Shown here piece after piece: positions 36,563 to 46,187 of a DNA stretch of 64,000 nucleotides. Numbering within the stretch: the stretch's first letter is position 1; each line of letters starts with the position of its first letter. The stretch comes from Granulicella sp. dw_53 (GTDB taxonomy: Bacteria > Acidobacteriota > Terriglobia > Terriglobales > Acidobacteriaceae): contig NZ_JAAVUR010000019.1 of the NCBI RefSeq assembly GCF_018449545.1, positions 22,524 to 86,523 on the forward strand, written 5' to 3'. Under the pieces are notes generated by a model that saw only the letters and a program-made list of their open reading frames with translations, made no database searches and was not told the DNA's origin. The translations under genes were made by a program, and so were the position numbers.

Positions 36563-36751
36563 ATGGCCACACAAGAAGGGGTAGAGACGCAGAGTTCGTT
36601 GAACAAGGTAATCCTGTACGCAACGGTAATTTCGGGTCTTATAGCGGCGTATCTTATGTATCGGCGGGGAGAATCCGTGCTTTCGATCGCCAGAAAAACA
36701 GTTACCAACCCGGTTGGCTCGTTAGTTTCGGAAGCCAAGAAGGTCGTCTAA
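36563..36751 (+). CDS. small single-pass membrane protein
   Basis: A 62-residue protein from ATG 36563 (GTG 36512 would add 17 residues). One membrane helix (VILYATVISGLIAAYLMY) is followed by a basic, helical tail (RRGESVLSIARKTV). The family is not recognised. It may pair with the small hydrophobic protein encoded 33 bases downstream. Confidence 0.45.
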   Translation: MATQEGVETQSSLNKVILYATVISGLIAAYLMYRRGESVLSIARKTVTNPVGSLVSEAKKVV

Positions 36752-36784
36752 TTTGTAGCCCAAACAGTCAGAAGCGGAGCTAAA

Positions 36785-36988
36785 TTGAGAAAGCCGTTAA
36801 AAGATATTTCTTCCGTATCGCTTGTCGCCAAGGTGCTCTCGGTACTTACGATGTGGGTTGCAACTCTGGGACTTTCAGGGTGTTTAGCGGTCGGGTACTC
36901 AAGTGTTGGAGGATGGCTCGTGTGGCCCGGTGGTCTCGGCCTTATTCTCATCATATTGCTGGCAGTTTTCTTCATAAGGCGTCGATAA
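36785..36988 (+). CDS. small hydrophobic protein, possible lipoprotein
   Basis: A 67-residue frame starting at TTG 36785 (ATG 36851 is an alternative). It has a hydrophobic N-terminal stretch ending in a possible lipobox (ATLGLSGC), then a glycine-rich turn and a second hydrophobic helix (GLGLILIILLAVFFI) with a terminal RRR. The function is unknown. Composition supports a membrane protein, but the weak start lowers my confidence. Confidence 0.4.
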   Translation: MRKPLKDISSVSLVAKVLSVLTMWVATLGLSGCLAVGYSSVGGWLVWPGGLGLILIILLAVFFIRRR

Positions 36989-37831
36989 ATGATCAGAGTG
37001 CTCTTACCGTAATAACCGAGACTTTACGTGCGCCTGGTCGAAAAATGCCGCTATGAAAGAAGCCTCTACGGACGAAGATTGATGTCATTACGGCGTATCG
37101 GATAACAATTACGACAGGTCCGTCACAGTATCGACGACTGAAATGTAAGGAAGCCTTCGGGACAGATTCGGCCCCGCAATGTGGACAGTGACAGAATGGC
37201 CGGCAAGGGAATTGGGTACAGGCCAAGTTCGGTCGCACGATACGATAGGTTTCCTACAGCTTGGCGAGGCTCTCGGGCCAGCGGATCTCCGAAGAGCCTT
37301 ATGCGGCGCGTAAGGGCGCAAGCACGATGGCCTCGGCGTTGCAGGATATCCCCGCCAGATATTTAAGGAGTTGGGGGTAGCCTTATTCTGACTTCGGCTA
37401 GAGCTAGAGCTGGGGCAAGGGCATAGCCCTTACGGGTAGGCGGTTTCCATCTTCATATAGTGCAGTCTTGTATTGGTAGGTTGCGGAAGGAGCAACTTAC
37501 TGCAAGGCATCCCCTCTTATTGCCGGATGCTTGAAATCCTTGTTATTTTGTAGTGCGGAATGTGTGCTTCTAGGGATGAAGGTGTTTGTTCGACGCAACG
37601 CGGCCTTTTCTGCCCAAATTATCGTTCGATGATGTCAGATGAGTTTCACTGTGTGGAACTTGATATTGGCCGTAAAGCAGATTCCTTGACCCGGAATGCG
37701 TGCCTACTATGGGTGGGCCGAGAGTTGCGATGGTTTTGGTGCCACTTAGCCCTCAACGGTCAGACAAGAACTGATTGCCCTGAGCCAATCGGTCGCACCA
37801 CCCGTATTGATGGCAATTGTCGAGGATCTCT
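36989..37831. other. intergenic region with a diverged repeat
   Basis: About 840 bases without a recognisable gene. It holds the second copy of the diverged repeat (37496-37590). Similarity to the 20-kb region may continue weakly to about 37680. Confidence 0.4.
37496..37590 (+). repeat. diverged dispersed repeat, copy 2
   Basis: This is the partner of 20034-20130, with the same order of short matches from CTTACTGCAAGG through TATTTTGTAGTGCGGAAT to GTTTGTT. It lies about 240 bases upstream of the second GH106-like gene, with the orientation relative to that gene reversed compared with copy 1. Confidence 0.6.
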
Positions 37832-40800
37832 ATGTTTTCGAAGAAATTAATGGTTGGGGTATCGGCGGTGTTGGCGATTGCTTCTGTGCTGCCGGTTGAA
37901 GCACAGAGTGCCCTGATGGATGGCTTCAAAAATCCGCCGAACATTGCACGGCCGCGCGTCTATTGGTACTGGCAGAACGGCAACATCACCAACGATGGCT
38001 TAACGAAGGATCTGGAATGGATGCACCGAGCAGGCATCGGTGGCGTTGAAACCTTCGACGTCGCGGTGGCTACGCCGACTGTGGTAAAGAACCGCCTAAT
38101 CTACATGCAGCCGGCATGGAAGGATGCATTTCATCATTCACTGGAGGTTGCGGACCGGCTGGGTATGACGGTTACCATAGGCGCAGCTCCGGGTTGGAGC
38201 CAGACGGGCGGCCCATGGGTAAAATCTGCCGATGCCATGAAGAAGCTGGTGTGGACGGAGACCCGCGTGAAAGGCGGCGTACCGTTCGACGGGATGTTGC
38301 CGAAGCCCCCGCAGATCAATGGTCCCTTCCAGGATCAGCCGCGCGATGTGCGGGCCGATCGGCCGATCCCGACTCTAGCTACGCTTTACAAAGACCAGCT
38401 TGTCATTGCCTTTCGCGCTCCAGCCGGTGAGAGCACCCTGGAGAAGGCTCATCCCACCGTAACGTCAAGCGGTGGAAGCATCGCTTATGCCGATCTGGTT
38501 CAGGGCAGCTATGACAAGACCGTCGATCTCCCGGCGGCGGCGGGGAATGCCTCCTGGGTCCAGATCGCGCTCGATTCGCCGGAGACGGTGCGCGGAGTTA
38601 CAGTCGCAACCCGCAGCGTTCTCCGCGCATTTACAGACGATGCAATCGCGCCGCAAACGCTTGAGGTGAGCGATGACGGTGTGCACTTCAGGCTGGTCAT
38701 CGATATGCCGCGCGGAAATCTGTATCAGCGGACATATGCTTTTGCTCCAGTAACCGGACGCTACTTCCGTTATCGGCTCCCCATGGCAACCTCCGATACG
38801 ATCAAGCTCGCACGCTTCCAGCTTCACACGGCGACGCCTGTGAACCGTTCCGAGGAGCAGGACGGCTTTGCCGCAGTGGCCGACTACTATGCCGTTTCAA
38901 CACCGCAAGCAGATACGGCGAGTATCGTCCGGAAGGGCGATGTTATCGATTTGACGAGCAAAATGCATGAAGATGGAACGCTGGACTGGACTCCACCCGC
39001 AGGTAACTGGATTGTTGCACGCATGGGCTACTCGTTGACAGGACAGACCAATGGGCCTGCGCCTCTAGAGGCAACCGGTTATGAGGTGGACAAGTTGAAG
39101 AAGGGCGCCACCAAGACCTTCATGGATGACTACCTCAAACTATACGAGGACGCGTCCCAAGGAATGATGGGACAGCATGGCGTCAACAACGTCGCTACAG
39201 ATAGCTGGGAAGCCGGATTTCAGAATTGGACGGATGGCATGCTTGATGATTTCAAGCGGCTTCGCGGTTACGATCCTATCCCGTGGCTGCCGGCTCTTAC
39301 CGGCCGAATCGTGCAATCCAGCGATGCGACCGATCGCTTTCTATGGGACTTTCGGCGCACTATTGCTAGCCTGGTGATCACGTCGAACTTCGATCAGGTG
39401 CGGGACAGTCTGCACGCGCGTGGTCTGGGGTATGTGGCGGAGGCTATGGCGGGCCGCAGGGCGACCATCGGCGATGCCATGGAGATGAAGGCTCGTGCGG
39501 ACTATCCCATGGGCGAGTTCTGGCTGCCGACGCTGGACAGGCAGCAGCAGGGCTACTTCGCGGATCTCCGGGACACCGCTTCCGTCGCTAACATTTACGG
39601 CAAGAAGCTGGCGACGGCGGAATCCATTACATCCACTGGTGTCCCTTACGCTTATAGTCCCTGGGACATCAAGCCAGTGGCCGACGAGGAGTTCCTCGGC
39701 GGCATCAACCAGTTCACGCTGCACGTTTCAGTGCATCAACCGAAGGACGAAGCTCCCGGACTTGCGCTCGGACAGTATGGCATGTGGTTTAACCGGCTTG
39801 AGACGTGGGCCGAGCAGGCTCGGGCGTGGACCGATTACATCGCCCGCAGCTGTTTCCTGCTGCAACAGGGCAAAGCTGTGATCGATGTTGCCTATTTCTA
39901 TGGGGAAGAGAGTTCGGCGACGGGAATCAACCATGGGCGCGCGCCGCAGATTACCGAGGGTTATAACTACGATTTCGTGAACAGCGAATCACTCTTGAAT
40001 GAGTTTTCGGTTCAGGATGGAAAGCTGATAACGAGATCAGGCATGCAGTATCGCGTGCTTTACCTGGGGGGCACCAGCAACCGGATGACTCTTCCGGTGC
40101 TCGATAAAATCCGAAGGCTCGTAAAAGCGGGAGTAATCATTGTGGGACTGCCGCCGACGGACTCGCCTAGCATGTCGGATAACATGATTGCGTGGAAGGC
40201 TGCGCGGCGCGAGGTATGGCCGACGAACGCAGTGCAGCAGAGGATTGGGTTAGGCAAGGTGTACCGCACCCTGAACCTGGGCGAGGTGCTTGGGGCAGAG
40301 ATGATTCAACCCGATTTCAAGTACATTAAGCCCGATCAGGACTCGGTGGTGCAGTTCGCCCATCGACGTGATGGTGACACCGACATCTACTTTGTCAACA
40401 ATCGTGCCGATCATGTGGCCTATACCACCGCAGACTTCCGCGTGACGGGTAAGACGCCTGAGTTCTGGATGGCTGATACCGGAGCGATCCAACCGGCTTC
40501 CTATACCATCCACGATGGTGTGACGACGGTCCCTCTCCGCATGGAGCCGCGGGACGCCTTCTTTGTTGTCTTCCGTCAGTCCGCAAGCGCCATGTCTCGC
40601 GAGATTCGAGCGCCCATCCGCACTACTATCACAAATGTCAGCGGTCCCTGGAGGGTGGAATTCCAAGAAGGGCGCGGGGCTCCCAAATCCATGGAATTGA
40701 GCGAACTAAGTGACTGGAGCAATAATTCCAATCCCGGGATCAAGTACTTTTCCGGCGTCGGAACCTATGTTAAGAAGATAGACATCCCAGCATCGGCATT

Positions 40801-41116
40801 GACCTCAGGTGCTCGTATCGAGCTCGATCTTGGCAAAGTTCACGAGATGGCTGAAGTTGCCGTGAATGGCAAGATCGAAGGCATCGCTTGGAAGCCGCCT
40901 TACCGCGTTGACATCACCGACGCTGTAAAGGCCGGCGAGAATATTTTGTCGATCAAGGTTGCAAATTTATGGCCCAATCGGCTGATCGGCGATCAGCAAC
41001 CTGGAACGAAGAAGGTCGCGTTCGCTCCGAACAGCACGTATAAGGTGAACGATCCACTGCTTCCGTCAGGTTTGATTGGGCCGGTGGAGGTGGATCGGCT
41101 CTCGTCGATCGAGTAA
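37832..41116 (+). CDS. GH106-like glycoside hydrolase (copy B)
   Basis: A 1094-residue secreted protein. ATG 37832 has GAGGA (37822-37826) upstream; an in-frame TTG 15 bases earlier is less likely. The signal peptide ends near LPVEAQS. The N-terminus (FKNPPNIARPRVYWYWQNG, then DLEWMHRAGIGGVETFD) and the central DNVATDSWEAG-like region (VNNVATDSWEAGFQNW) match GH106 alpha-L-rhamnosidase-type enzymes. An inserted beta-sandwich lies at about residues 200-330, and a C-terminal galactose-binding-like domain ends VANLWPNRLIGDQQ. The likely role is removal of rhamnose from pectic or other plant polysaccharides outside the cytoplasm. It is larger than copy A at 17-20 kb. Confidence 0.85.
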   Translation: MFSKKLMVGVSAVLAIASVLPVEAQSALMDGFKNPPNIARPRVYWYWQNGNITNDGLTKDLEWMHRAGIGGVETFDVAVATPTVVKNRLIYMQPAWKDAFHHSLEVADRLGMTVTIGAAPGWSQTGGPWVKSADAMKKLVWTETRVKGGVPFDGMLPKPPQINGPFQDQPRDVRADRPIPTLATLYKDQLVIAFRAPAGESTLEKAHPTVTSSGGSIAYADLVQGSYDKTVDLPAAAGNASWVQIALDSPETVRGVTVATRSVLRAFTDDAIAPQTLEVSDDGVHFRLVIDMPRGNLYQRTYAFAPVTGRYFRYRLPMATSDTIKLARFQLHTATPVNRSEEQDGFAAVADYYAVSTPQADTASIVRKGDVIDLTSKMHEDGTLDWTPPAGNWIVARMGYSLTGQTNGPAPLEATGYEVDKLKKGATKTFMDDYLKLYEDASQGMMGQHGVNNVATDSWEAGFQNWTDGMLDDFKRLRGYDPIPWLPALTGRIVQSSDATDRFLWDFRRTIASLVITSNFDQVRDSLHARGLGYVAEAMAGRRATIGDAMEMKARADYPMGEFWLPTLDRQQQGYFADLRDTASVANIYGKKLATAESITSTGVPYAYSPWDIKPVADEEFLGGINQFTLHVSVHQPKDEAPGLALGQYGMWFNRLETWAEQARAWTDYIARSCFLLQQGKAVIDVAYFYGEESSATGINHGRAPQITEGYNYDFVNSESLLNEFSVQDGKLITRSGMQYRVLYLGGTSNRMTLPVLDKIRRLVKAGVIIVGLPPTDSPSMSDNMIAWKAARREVWPTNAVQQRIGLGKVYRTLNLGEVLGAEMIQPDFKYIKPDQDSVVQFAHRRDGDTDIYFVNNRADHVAYTTADFRVTGKTPEFWMADTGAIQPASYTIHDGVTTVPLRMEPRDAFFVVFRQSASAMSREIRAPIRTTITNVSGPWRVEFQEGRGAPKSMELSELSDWSNNSNPGIKYFSGVGTYVKKIDIPASALTSGARIELDLGKVHEMAEVAVNGKIEGIAWKPPYRVDITDAVKAGENILSIKVANLWPNRLIGDQQPGTKKVAFAPNSTYKVNDPLLPSGLIGPVEVDRLSSIE

Positions 41117-41337
41117 TCAAGCGAGGCGTCCACCCTGCGAGCAAGGCCTGCGCGCCCCCCGGGAGAACCAACTTCGGTTTCTTCCGGACTCATCTGCATC
41201 AGCGAACCACGCTGTGATCTGCGTAGTCGCCAGAAGCGACATTCTTGCAGATCGTCTCTTTACGTTTGCATCCAACAAAAGTAGGGATTGTTCTTTTTTG
41301 CTGGGAAAGCTAAGAGACACAGTTTACAAAGGAAATT

Positions 41338-42381
41338 ATGTTAATTGGCAAGCGCGTCTGCATCCTCCTCACGGCACTCTTTTCAAGTGTGACTGCGGTT
41401 TCTGGCCAAGAGATTCCCGGCCCAGCCAGCGCAACCTCCCAGAGCCTTCGTTTCGATGTGGTAGTTTCACTGAGATCTGGACCGCCAATCAGTGGCCTCG
41501 AACAGCAGAACTTCGCGTTGTCGGATAACAAATTGCCCCTGCCTATTAAGGCTTTTAAGGCCGTGAACTCAGGTCAAGAACACGTTAAGGTCATCCTCGT
41601 CATCGACGCCGTCAACACAGGATTCTCCAAGGCGGCATATGTGCGCGAAGAAGTGCAGAAGTTTCTGCGCGCGAACGGTGGCCATCTAGCTTATCCCACG
41701 ACGATTGCTATCGTTACCGATAAGGGCGCGCAGCTACAGAAGGATTTCTCGAGCGATGGTAATGCGCTGAGCACATCTCTTGATCGCAATCCGACTGGGT
41801 TGAGGCAAATCACTCGCTCTTCCGGTATTTGGGGAGCGAATGAACGGGTCCAAATCTCTCTAACTGCGGTCCGCGAGTTGACCGCCTATGCGGCGACCAT
41901 CCCTGGCCGCAAGATCATACTTTGGATCTCGCCCGGCTGGCCTCTACTTTCAGGAACCCGCATTGAACTTGATTCAAGGCAACAGCAGCAAATCTTTGGA
42001 AATGTTGTTACTTTCTCGGAGAACCTACAGCGGTCTGATATTACCCTCTATAACGTCAATCCTTTGGGGCCCGGCGAAAGCTTATTTCGTGCCGATTATT
42101 ACCAGAGTTTTGCCAAAGGTGTTAGCAGACCAACCCAAACGGATCTCGCCGATCTCAGTCTTCAGGTGTTATCAATTCAGAGTGGCGGACTTGTGATTAA
42201 CGGAAATAACGGAGTCGCGCACATTCTCGAGAGTTGTCTTGTGGATGCGCAGTCCTGGTATGAGATCACTTTCGATGCACCGGTTTCCGACCGCCCAAAC
42301 GAGTACCATCATGTTGAGATCACAGTGGACCGACCAGGTCTGAGGGTTCGTACGCGTGATGGTTATTACGCACAACCGTAG
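41338..42381 (+). CDS. VWFA-related acidobacterial protein (TIGR03436-type)
   Basis: A 347-residue exported protein with AAAGG upstream of ATG 41338 and a signal peptide ending near TAVSGQE. The N-terminal strands LRFDVVVSLRSGPPISGLEQ and a von Willebrand A-like core (KVILVIDAVNTGF, then RKIILWISPGW) match the TIGR03436 group, which is abundant in Acidobacteriota. The MIDAS motif DxSxS is not intact (DAVNT). The C-terminus ends VRTRDGYYAQP, as is usual in the family. The function is unknown; it is presumed surface or periplasmic. Confidence 0.8.
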   Translation: MLIGKRVCILLTALFSSVTAVSGQEIPGPASATSQSLRFDVVVSLRSGPPISGLEQQNFALSDNKLPLPIKAFKAVNSGQEHVKVILVIDAVNTGFSKAAYVREEVQKFLRANGGHLAYPTTIAIVTDKGAQLQKDFSSDGNALSTSLDRNPTGLRQITRSSGIWGANERVQISLTAVRELTAYAATIPGRKIILWISPGWPLLSGTRIELDSRQQQQIFGNVVTFSENLQRSDITLYNVNPLGPGESLFRADYYQSFAKGVSRPTQTDLADLSLQVLSIQSGGLVINGNNGVAHILESCLVDAQSWYEITFDAPVSDRPNEYHHVEITVDRPGLRVRTRDGYYAQP

Positions 42382-42429
42382 TTAGCTCTTCGCCTTGGCC
42401 TAGACCTATGGGAGCGTTGATGGTGTCAG

Positions 42430-42640
42430 ACGGGCACTGGGGGATTGAGCCAAGGATGACCTTTGGCTCGGTCCAAGCCGGGCTGTTTAAAGTCACCGTA
42501 CCGACCGTAGACGCCTGCCAAGATCTGGGATGCGACTGCGTGTGCGCGATCGCGATTCTATGAGAAAACATAGGCGTACAGACCATAGATCGTGTCGTTT
42601 GCAATTTCGATTGTCTTTTCTTCGACGTATAGATAATGAG
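42430..42640 (-). pseudogene. aldehyde dehydrogenase C-terminal fragment
   Basis: The minus strand around 42625-42560 reads EEKTIEIANDTIYGLYAYVF followed by an in-frame TAG and then NRDRAHAVASQILAGV. This resembles the EAIxIANDTxYGLxAYVxS segment and the following helix of aldehyde dehydrogenases. A nearby frame gives VTLNSPAWTEP, similar to the next strand. The catalytic regions are absent. Confidence 0.4.
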
Positions 42641-43389
42641 GCGGAGACCTCCGCTAGGCGATTTCGGGGTGCGAGAATGCGTCTCGATGCAAACCTTGGC
42701 ATTATTTCTTCCGCAATGGTGGCGGCTTTGGAGTCGGAGTTCGTAGGGCAACTGTGTGCCGAACTTCCGTCCGTCGCCTCTTGGAGAGTGGCTGACTACC
42801 CAGATCGCAACATTGCCCATTTGTACCGAATCGGTGCCATACCCTAAGCCTAGGAGGGGTTTGGTTATAGTCACCTTCATCGCCACCTGTGATAACCATT
42901 CCCATAAACGATAACCAATGAGCATCACTACATATGCGGGAAATTAAAGAAGATTGTGTATCCGGGATCGGAGACTACAGCAAGGCGAGAAGGTAGAGTT
43001 CCGAATCGATACAAGTTCAATCAGGCGATGGGCGATTCGGTGGCTTTGAGGACTAGTGTCGAAATGGAACGCCAATATAAATCTTTGGCCTCTCCACTTA
43101 GTCTCAATGCCTGCATTGTGGTGAAAGATAGGTTATGCTTTCCGCACTGCAAAGCATCATTCCAGATGCAGCGGATAAATGCTCACCTCTCGTTAGTTAT
43201 TGTAGTGGATCTGCACTCGTCTTCTCCCAGTCTGACTTGCAAGGTGGTCTCACCTTGCGGCAAGGGAGTGGCCATGGATCTCGATCTAACCGATCAATGG
43301 TTCTCCATGCATCTCCGTTCGCGCTGGGCGTTTGCGGGATACGGTGACGAATCAGCACATTTTATCGAAGAGCAGCACTGGAGAGAATC
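42641..43389. other. no gene recognised
   Basis: About 750 bases upstream of the DNase II-like gene. Frames on both strands lack recognisable domains. The stretch at 42956-43393 is open but not family-like. Confidence 0.35.
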
Positions 43390-44679
43390 ATGAGCATTTT
43401 TCGACTCGATCAGGTGAAAAAGATTGCTTTATATGCCGTATTGGCCCTCCTTCCGATCGTCTCTTGCGATCTTCAGGCGCAAGAGCCATCTACTGGACCA
43501 TCCCATCCTCTTCCCATGTTAAGCGAAGGCCGCCCCGTTGATTGGTGGTTTGCATTTAAATTCAACGCCACGACCTTCCCCTCTTGCGGTACGGCCGCCC
43601 GATCTTGCCCCTTCGGCGGAACTCCGGAGGCCTACCGGATTTTCAGTCAGCAATTCATCTATGCGAGCAGCGCAGATGGGACCCTGCATAAAGGGAATGA
43701 CTGCCTGGGAGACGATCTCTCGGACCCCGTTGCTGCAACCTTCGCCCAGGCATACAACGGTTCATACTTCTACGCAATCTGGAACGATCAGTTTTACGGC
43801 GACCCAGCGATCAAGGGCTGTGGGGACTCCTGTGGCGCGCCTTGGGGACATTCGAAAGGCATGCTCGTTTGGGACACTGGTGGTGATGGCTTTGTCCTCC
43901 AGGTGACTACACCATCGTGGCCTGGTGCGGGAAGTTCTCAGCACCCGAGGCTCACGGACGGGAACACTCTGGGTTGTGTAAAGGACAATGATGTTCAAGT
44001 CAGCCAACACTTTTTCAGCATTCGTCTTACGCGAAGCGACGTTCTTAAGGTTCTTCATGCTCTCCAGAATGCAAGTGTGGTGACAGATCCAAACAACCCG
44101 CAGATCGTCCATAACGGAGGCCCCGCCGAGATTCAGGAAGAGGTTAAGAACCTCGGGAAAAGAGTGTCGAGTAAGGAAGTTCTGGACGAGACTTTGTCAA
44201 CTGGAGTTGAATTGATCTCGAAGCCGTCAGGACTGAATGTACCTCCCTGGCAACTGGTTTCTTCTGTGCTCCACGGTGTCTCTCTCCGAACCGCCACATG
44301 GTGGACGAGGCCGGCGATCCCAAGCACCACGAGTACCACCTCCATCGATTGTTGGAGCGATACCCTCGAAAAACCTGGCTCAGTTCAGATCGCTACCTCT
44401 GGAATCTGGGATTCTACTGTGATCGGCCTAACAGGTGGCCCGGGCGGCAATTTCAATCATGCAAAGATCGGTGTCTCGATCTCCGGAGCCGATGAGATGG
44501 CGATCTTTGGGGACATGAATCAGCAAGGCGCTCTCTCCGGAAATTGCAAAAGTAGCCAGAACGGGCGTGGTGGTCTATTTTATGTCGTTCGGAACAAGGA
44601 TCTTGCCCACGGGGTTCTGAAGTTGATGCAAGGAAACACCGCCCCTACGACAATCCTCCCGGCAACAGTTAAGAAATAG
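43390..44679 (+). CDS. secreted DNase II-like nuclease
   Basis: A 429-residue protein with GGAG upstream of the ATG and a signal peptide ending near CDLQAQE. Two HxK motifs, the hallmark of the DNase II family (a phospholipase D-like fold), are present: GHSKGMLVWD (His154, Lys156) and NHAKIGVS (His357, Lys359). The segment WFAFKFN before motif 1 also fits the family's N-terminal strand. DNase II enzymes cut double-stranded DNA without metal ions, giving 3'-phosphate ends, with an acidic optimum in eukaryotes. A secreted bacterial copy could feed on or attack extracellular DNA. The DUF2235 hydrolase gene follows after 59 bases. Confidence 0.75.
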   Translation: MSIFRLDQVKKIALYAVLALLPIVSCDLQAQEPSTGPSHPLPMLSEGRPVDWWFAFKFNATTFPSCGTAARSCPFGGTPEAYRIFSQQFIYASSADGTLHKGNDCLGDDLSDPVAATFAQAYNGSYFYAIWNDQFYGDPAIKGCGDSCGAPWGHSKGMLVWDTGGDGFVLQVTTPSWPGAGSSQHPRLTDGNTLGCVKDNDVQVSQHFFSIRLTRSDVLKVLHALQNASVVTDPNNPQIVHNGGPAEIQEEVKNLGKRVSSKEVLDETLSTGVELISKPSGLNVPPWQLVSSVLHGVSLRTATWWTRPAIPSTTSTTSIDCWSDTLEKPGSVQIATSGIWDSTVIGLTGGPGGNFNHAKIGVSISGADEMAIFGDMNQQGALSGNCKSSQNGRGGLFYVVRNKDLAHGVLKLMQGNTAPTTILPATVKK

Positions 44680-44738
44680 GACCGAAGCTCACCGGTAAGT
44701 AATGGTAAGACATAACCGCAAGATACCAGGATGGCATA

Positions 44739-45806
44739 GTGAGCAAGAAAATCGTCATATGTATCGACGGGACAGGCAATGAATTTGGCATTTGCAACTC
44801 AAATGTCATTAAGCTCTATTCCGTACTGGGATGTAATGAGGAACAGCAACTGGCTTTCTATCATCCCGGTCTCGGCACCATGGCCGCTCCCACCGCATTG
44901 ACGAAGTTTTCACAGTGGTGGACGCGCATGTTTGGCTTAGCTTTTGGCTATGGCCTGAGCAGTGCACTGGAAGATTGCTACGGATTTCTGATGGAGCATT
45001 ACGAAGACGGTGATGAAATCTACCTCTTTGGCTTCAGTCGCGGAGCTTACTGCGCCCGGGCTCTGGCGGCGATGGTCCACATGTTCGGCCTGGTAAGGCG
45101 AGGCAACGATCCGCTGATTCGATATATCTTGCGGATGTTCAAAAAGAAGGGGAAGAGTGATTCTGACTTCAAAGTCGCTTCGGATTTCAAGAAGACTTTT
45201 TCTCGCGAGTGCAAGATCCACTTTGTCGGAGTCTGGGACACGGTCAGTTCGATTGGCTGGTTGTACGATCCGCTAACGCTGCCATTTTCCTATGTAAATC
45301 CGAGCATCATCGTTGGTCGGCAGGCAATTTCGATTGATGAACGTAGAGCTGCTTTTCGTCAAAATCTCATGTCTGAGGCAAACCGTCAGCAGGATATAAA
45401 ACAAGTATGGTTCGCCGGAGTTCATTCCGACGTGGGTGGCGGGTATCCGGAGGCCGAGAGCGGTCTATCCAAGATCACACTCAAGTGGATGCTCGATGAA
45501 GCTGAGGCTGCTGGATTGCTCGTAATCGAAGACAAAAAGAACGCGATTCTGGGGATCACCGATCCGGAACAGGCCGCACCAAATCCGGCAGGGCAAATGC
45601 ATCGATCCATGAAGGGCTCCTGGTGCATTCTCGAGATGCTTCCGCGAAGACATTATGATGGGACGCTCACACCGCCACGAACGCGTTGGAAGGTTCCACG
45701 GTCCTCTCCACGACGCATCCTGGCGAATGCATTGATCGATTCGTCAGTGACAATGCGAATGGCCGCACGATCGGACTATCGGCCGATAAATCTTCCAAAG
45801 CCCTGA
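44739..45806 (+). CDS. DUF2235-domain hydrolase (Tle1-like fold)
   Basis: A 355-residue protein starting at GTG 44739, with AGGA 8 bases upstream. It opens with KKIVICIDGTGNEFG, has the serine-hydrolase elbow YLFGFSRGAYCARAL, then FVGVWDTVSSIG and WFAGVHSDVGGGY, and ends ALIDSSVTMRM and YRPINLP. These are the standard blocks of DUF2235, a family that includes phospholipase effectors of type VI secretion. No signal peptide is visible, so it is cytoplasmic or delivered by another route. It is probably co-transcribed with the upstream nuclease gene. No immunity-like gene is seen beside it. Confidence 0.8.
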   Translation: MSKKIVICIDGTGNEFGICNSNVIKLYSVLGCNEEQQLAFYHPGLGTMAAPTALTKFSQWWTRMFGLAFGYGLSSALEDCYGFLMEHYEDGDEIYLFGFSRGAYCARALAAMVHMFGLVRRGNDPLIRYILRMFKKKGKSDSDFKVASDFKKTFSRECKIHFVGVWDTVSSIGWLYDPLTLPFSYVNPSIIVGRQAISIDERRAAFRQNLMSEANRQQDIKQVWFAGVHSDVGGGYPEAESGLSKITLKWMLDEAEAAGLLVIEDKKNAILGITDPEQAAPNPAGQMHRSMKGSWCILEMLPRRHYDGTLTPPRTRWKVPRSSPRRILANALIDSSVTMRMAARSDYRPINLPKP

Positions 45807-46187
45807 CAAGGCTACAGACCCCTGCTCATCGGGAGCCTGAATGATGACACCTCAGTATGCATTCCCACCAAACGGGAACAGAGAGGCGTAGCGTCCGCAG
45901 GATTGTGTGGCGGCGGATCAGAACTTCGTCGCAGACGGTTGGCTCACACAAAGTTACGTGTGGCTCCCAAAACTAAGTGCAACCTGGCGTTTATCCAAAT
46001 CCGGTTCTGTCGACCGGGCATTACCTACGCGCCGGAGGCCGTAAGGAAAAGATCCTGGAGTGGAGCGAGCACAATTGCGAAATTCCTTTGGACCTTTGCC
46101 ACTCCTCACTGAAGCATCGGCGATAAGGCTGCTTTACGATCTCGTTTGTTACTCTGATTGAACGAAGTGAATGCGATTCCTGACTCC
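45807..46187. other. no gene recognised
   Basis: About 380 bases between the convergent DUF2235 and M3-peptidase genes. I see no coding signal and no clear terminator. Confidence 0.4.

Noticed and set aside
42956..43393. Long open frame (145 codons) before the DNase II-like gene
   Set aside because: No recognisable domain, no good ribosome binding site, and it overlaps other open frames; composition is not convincing.
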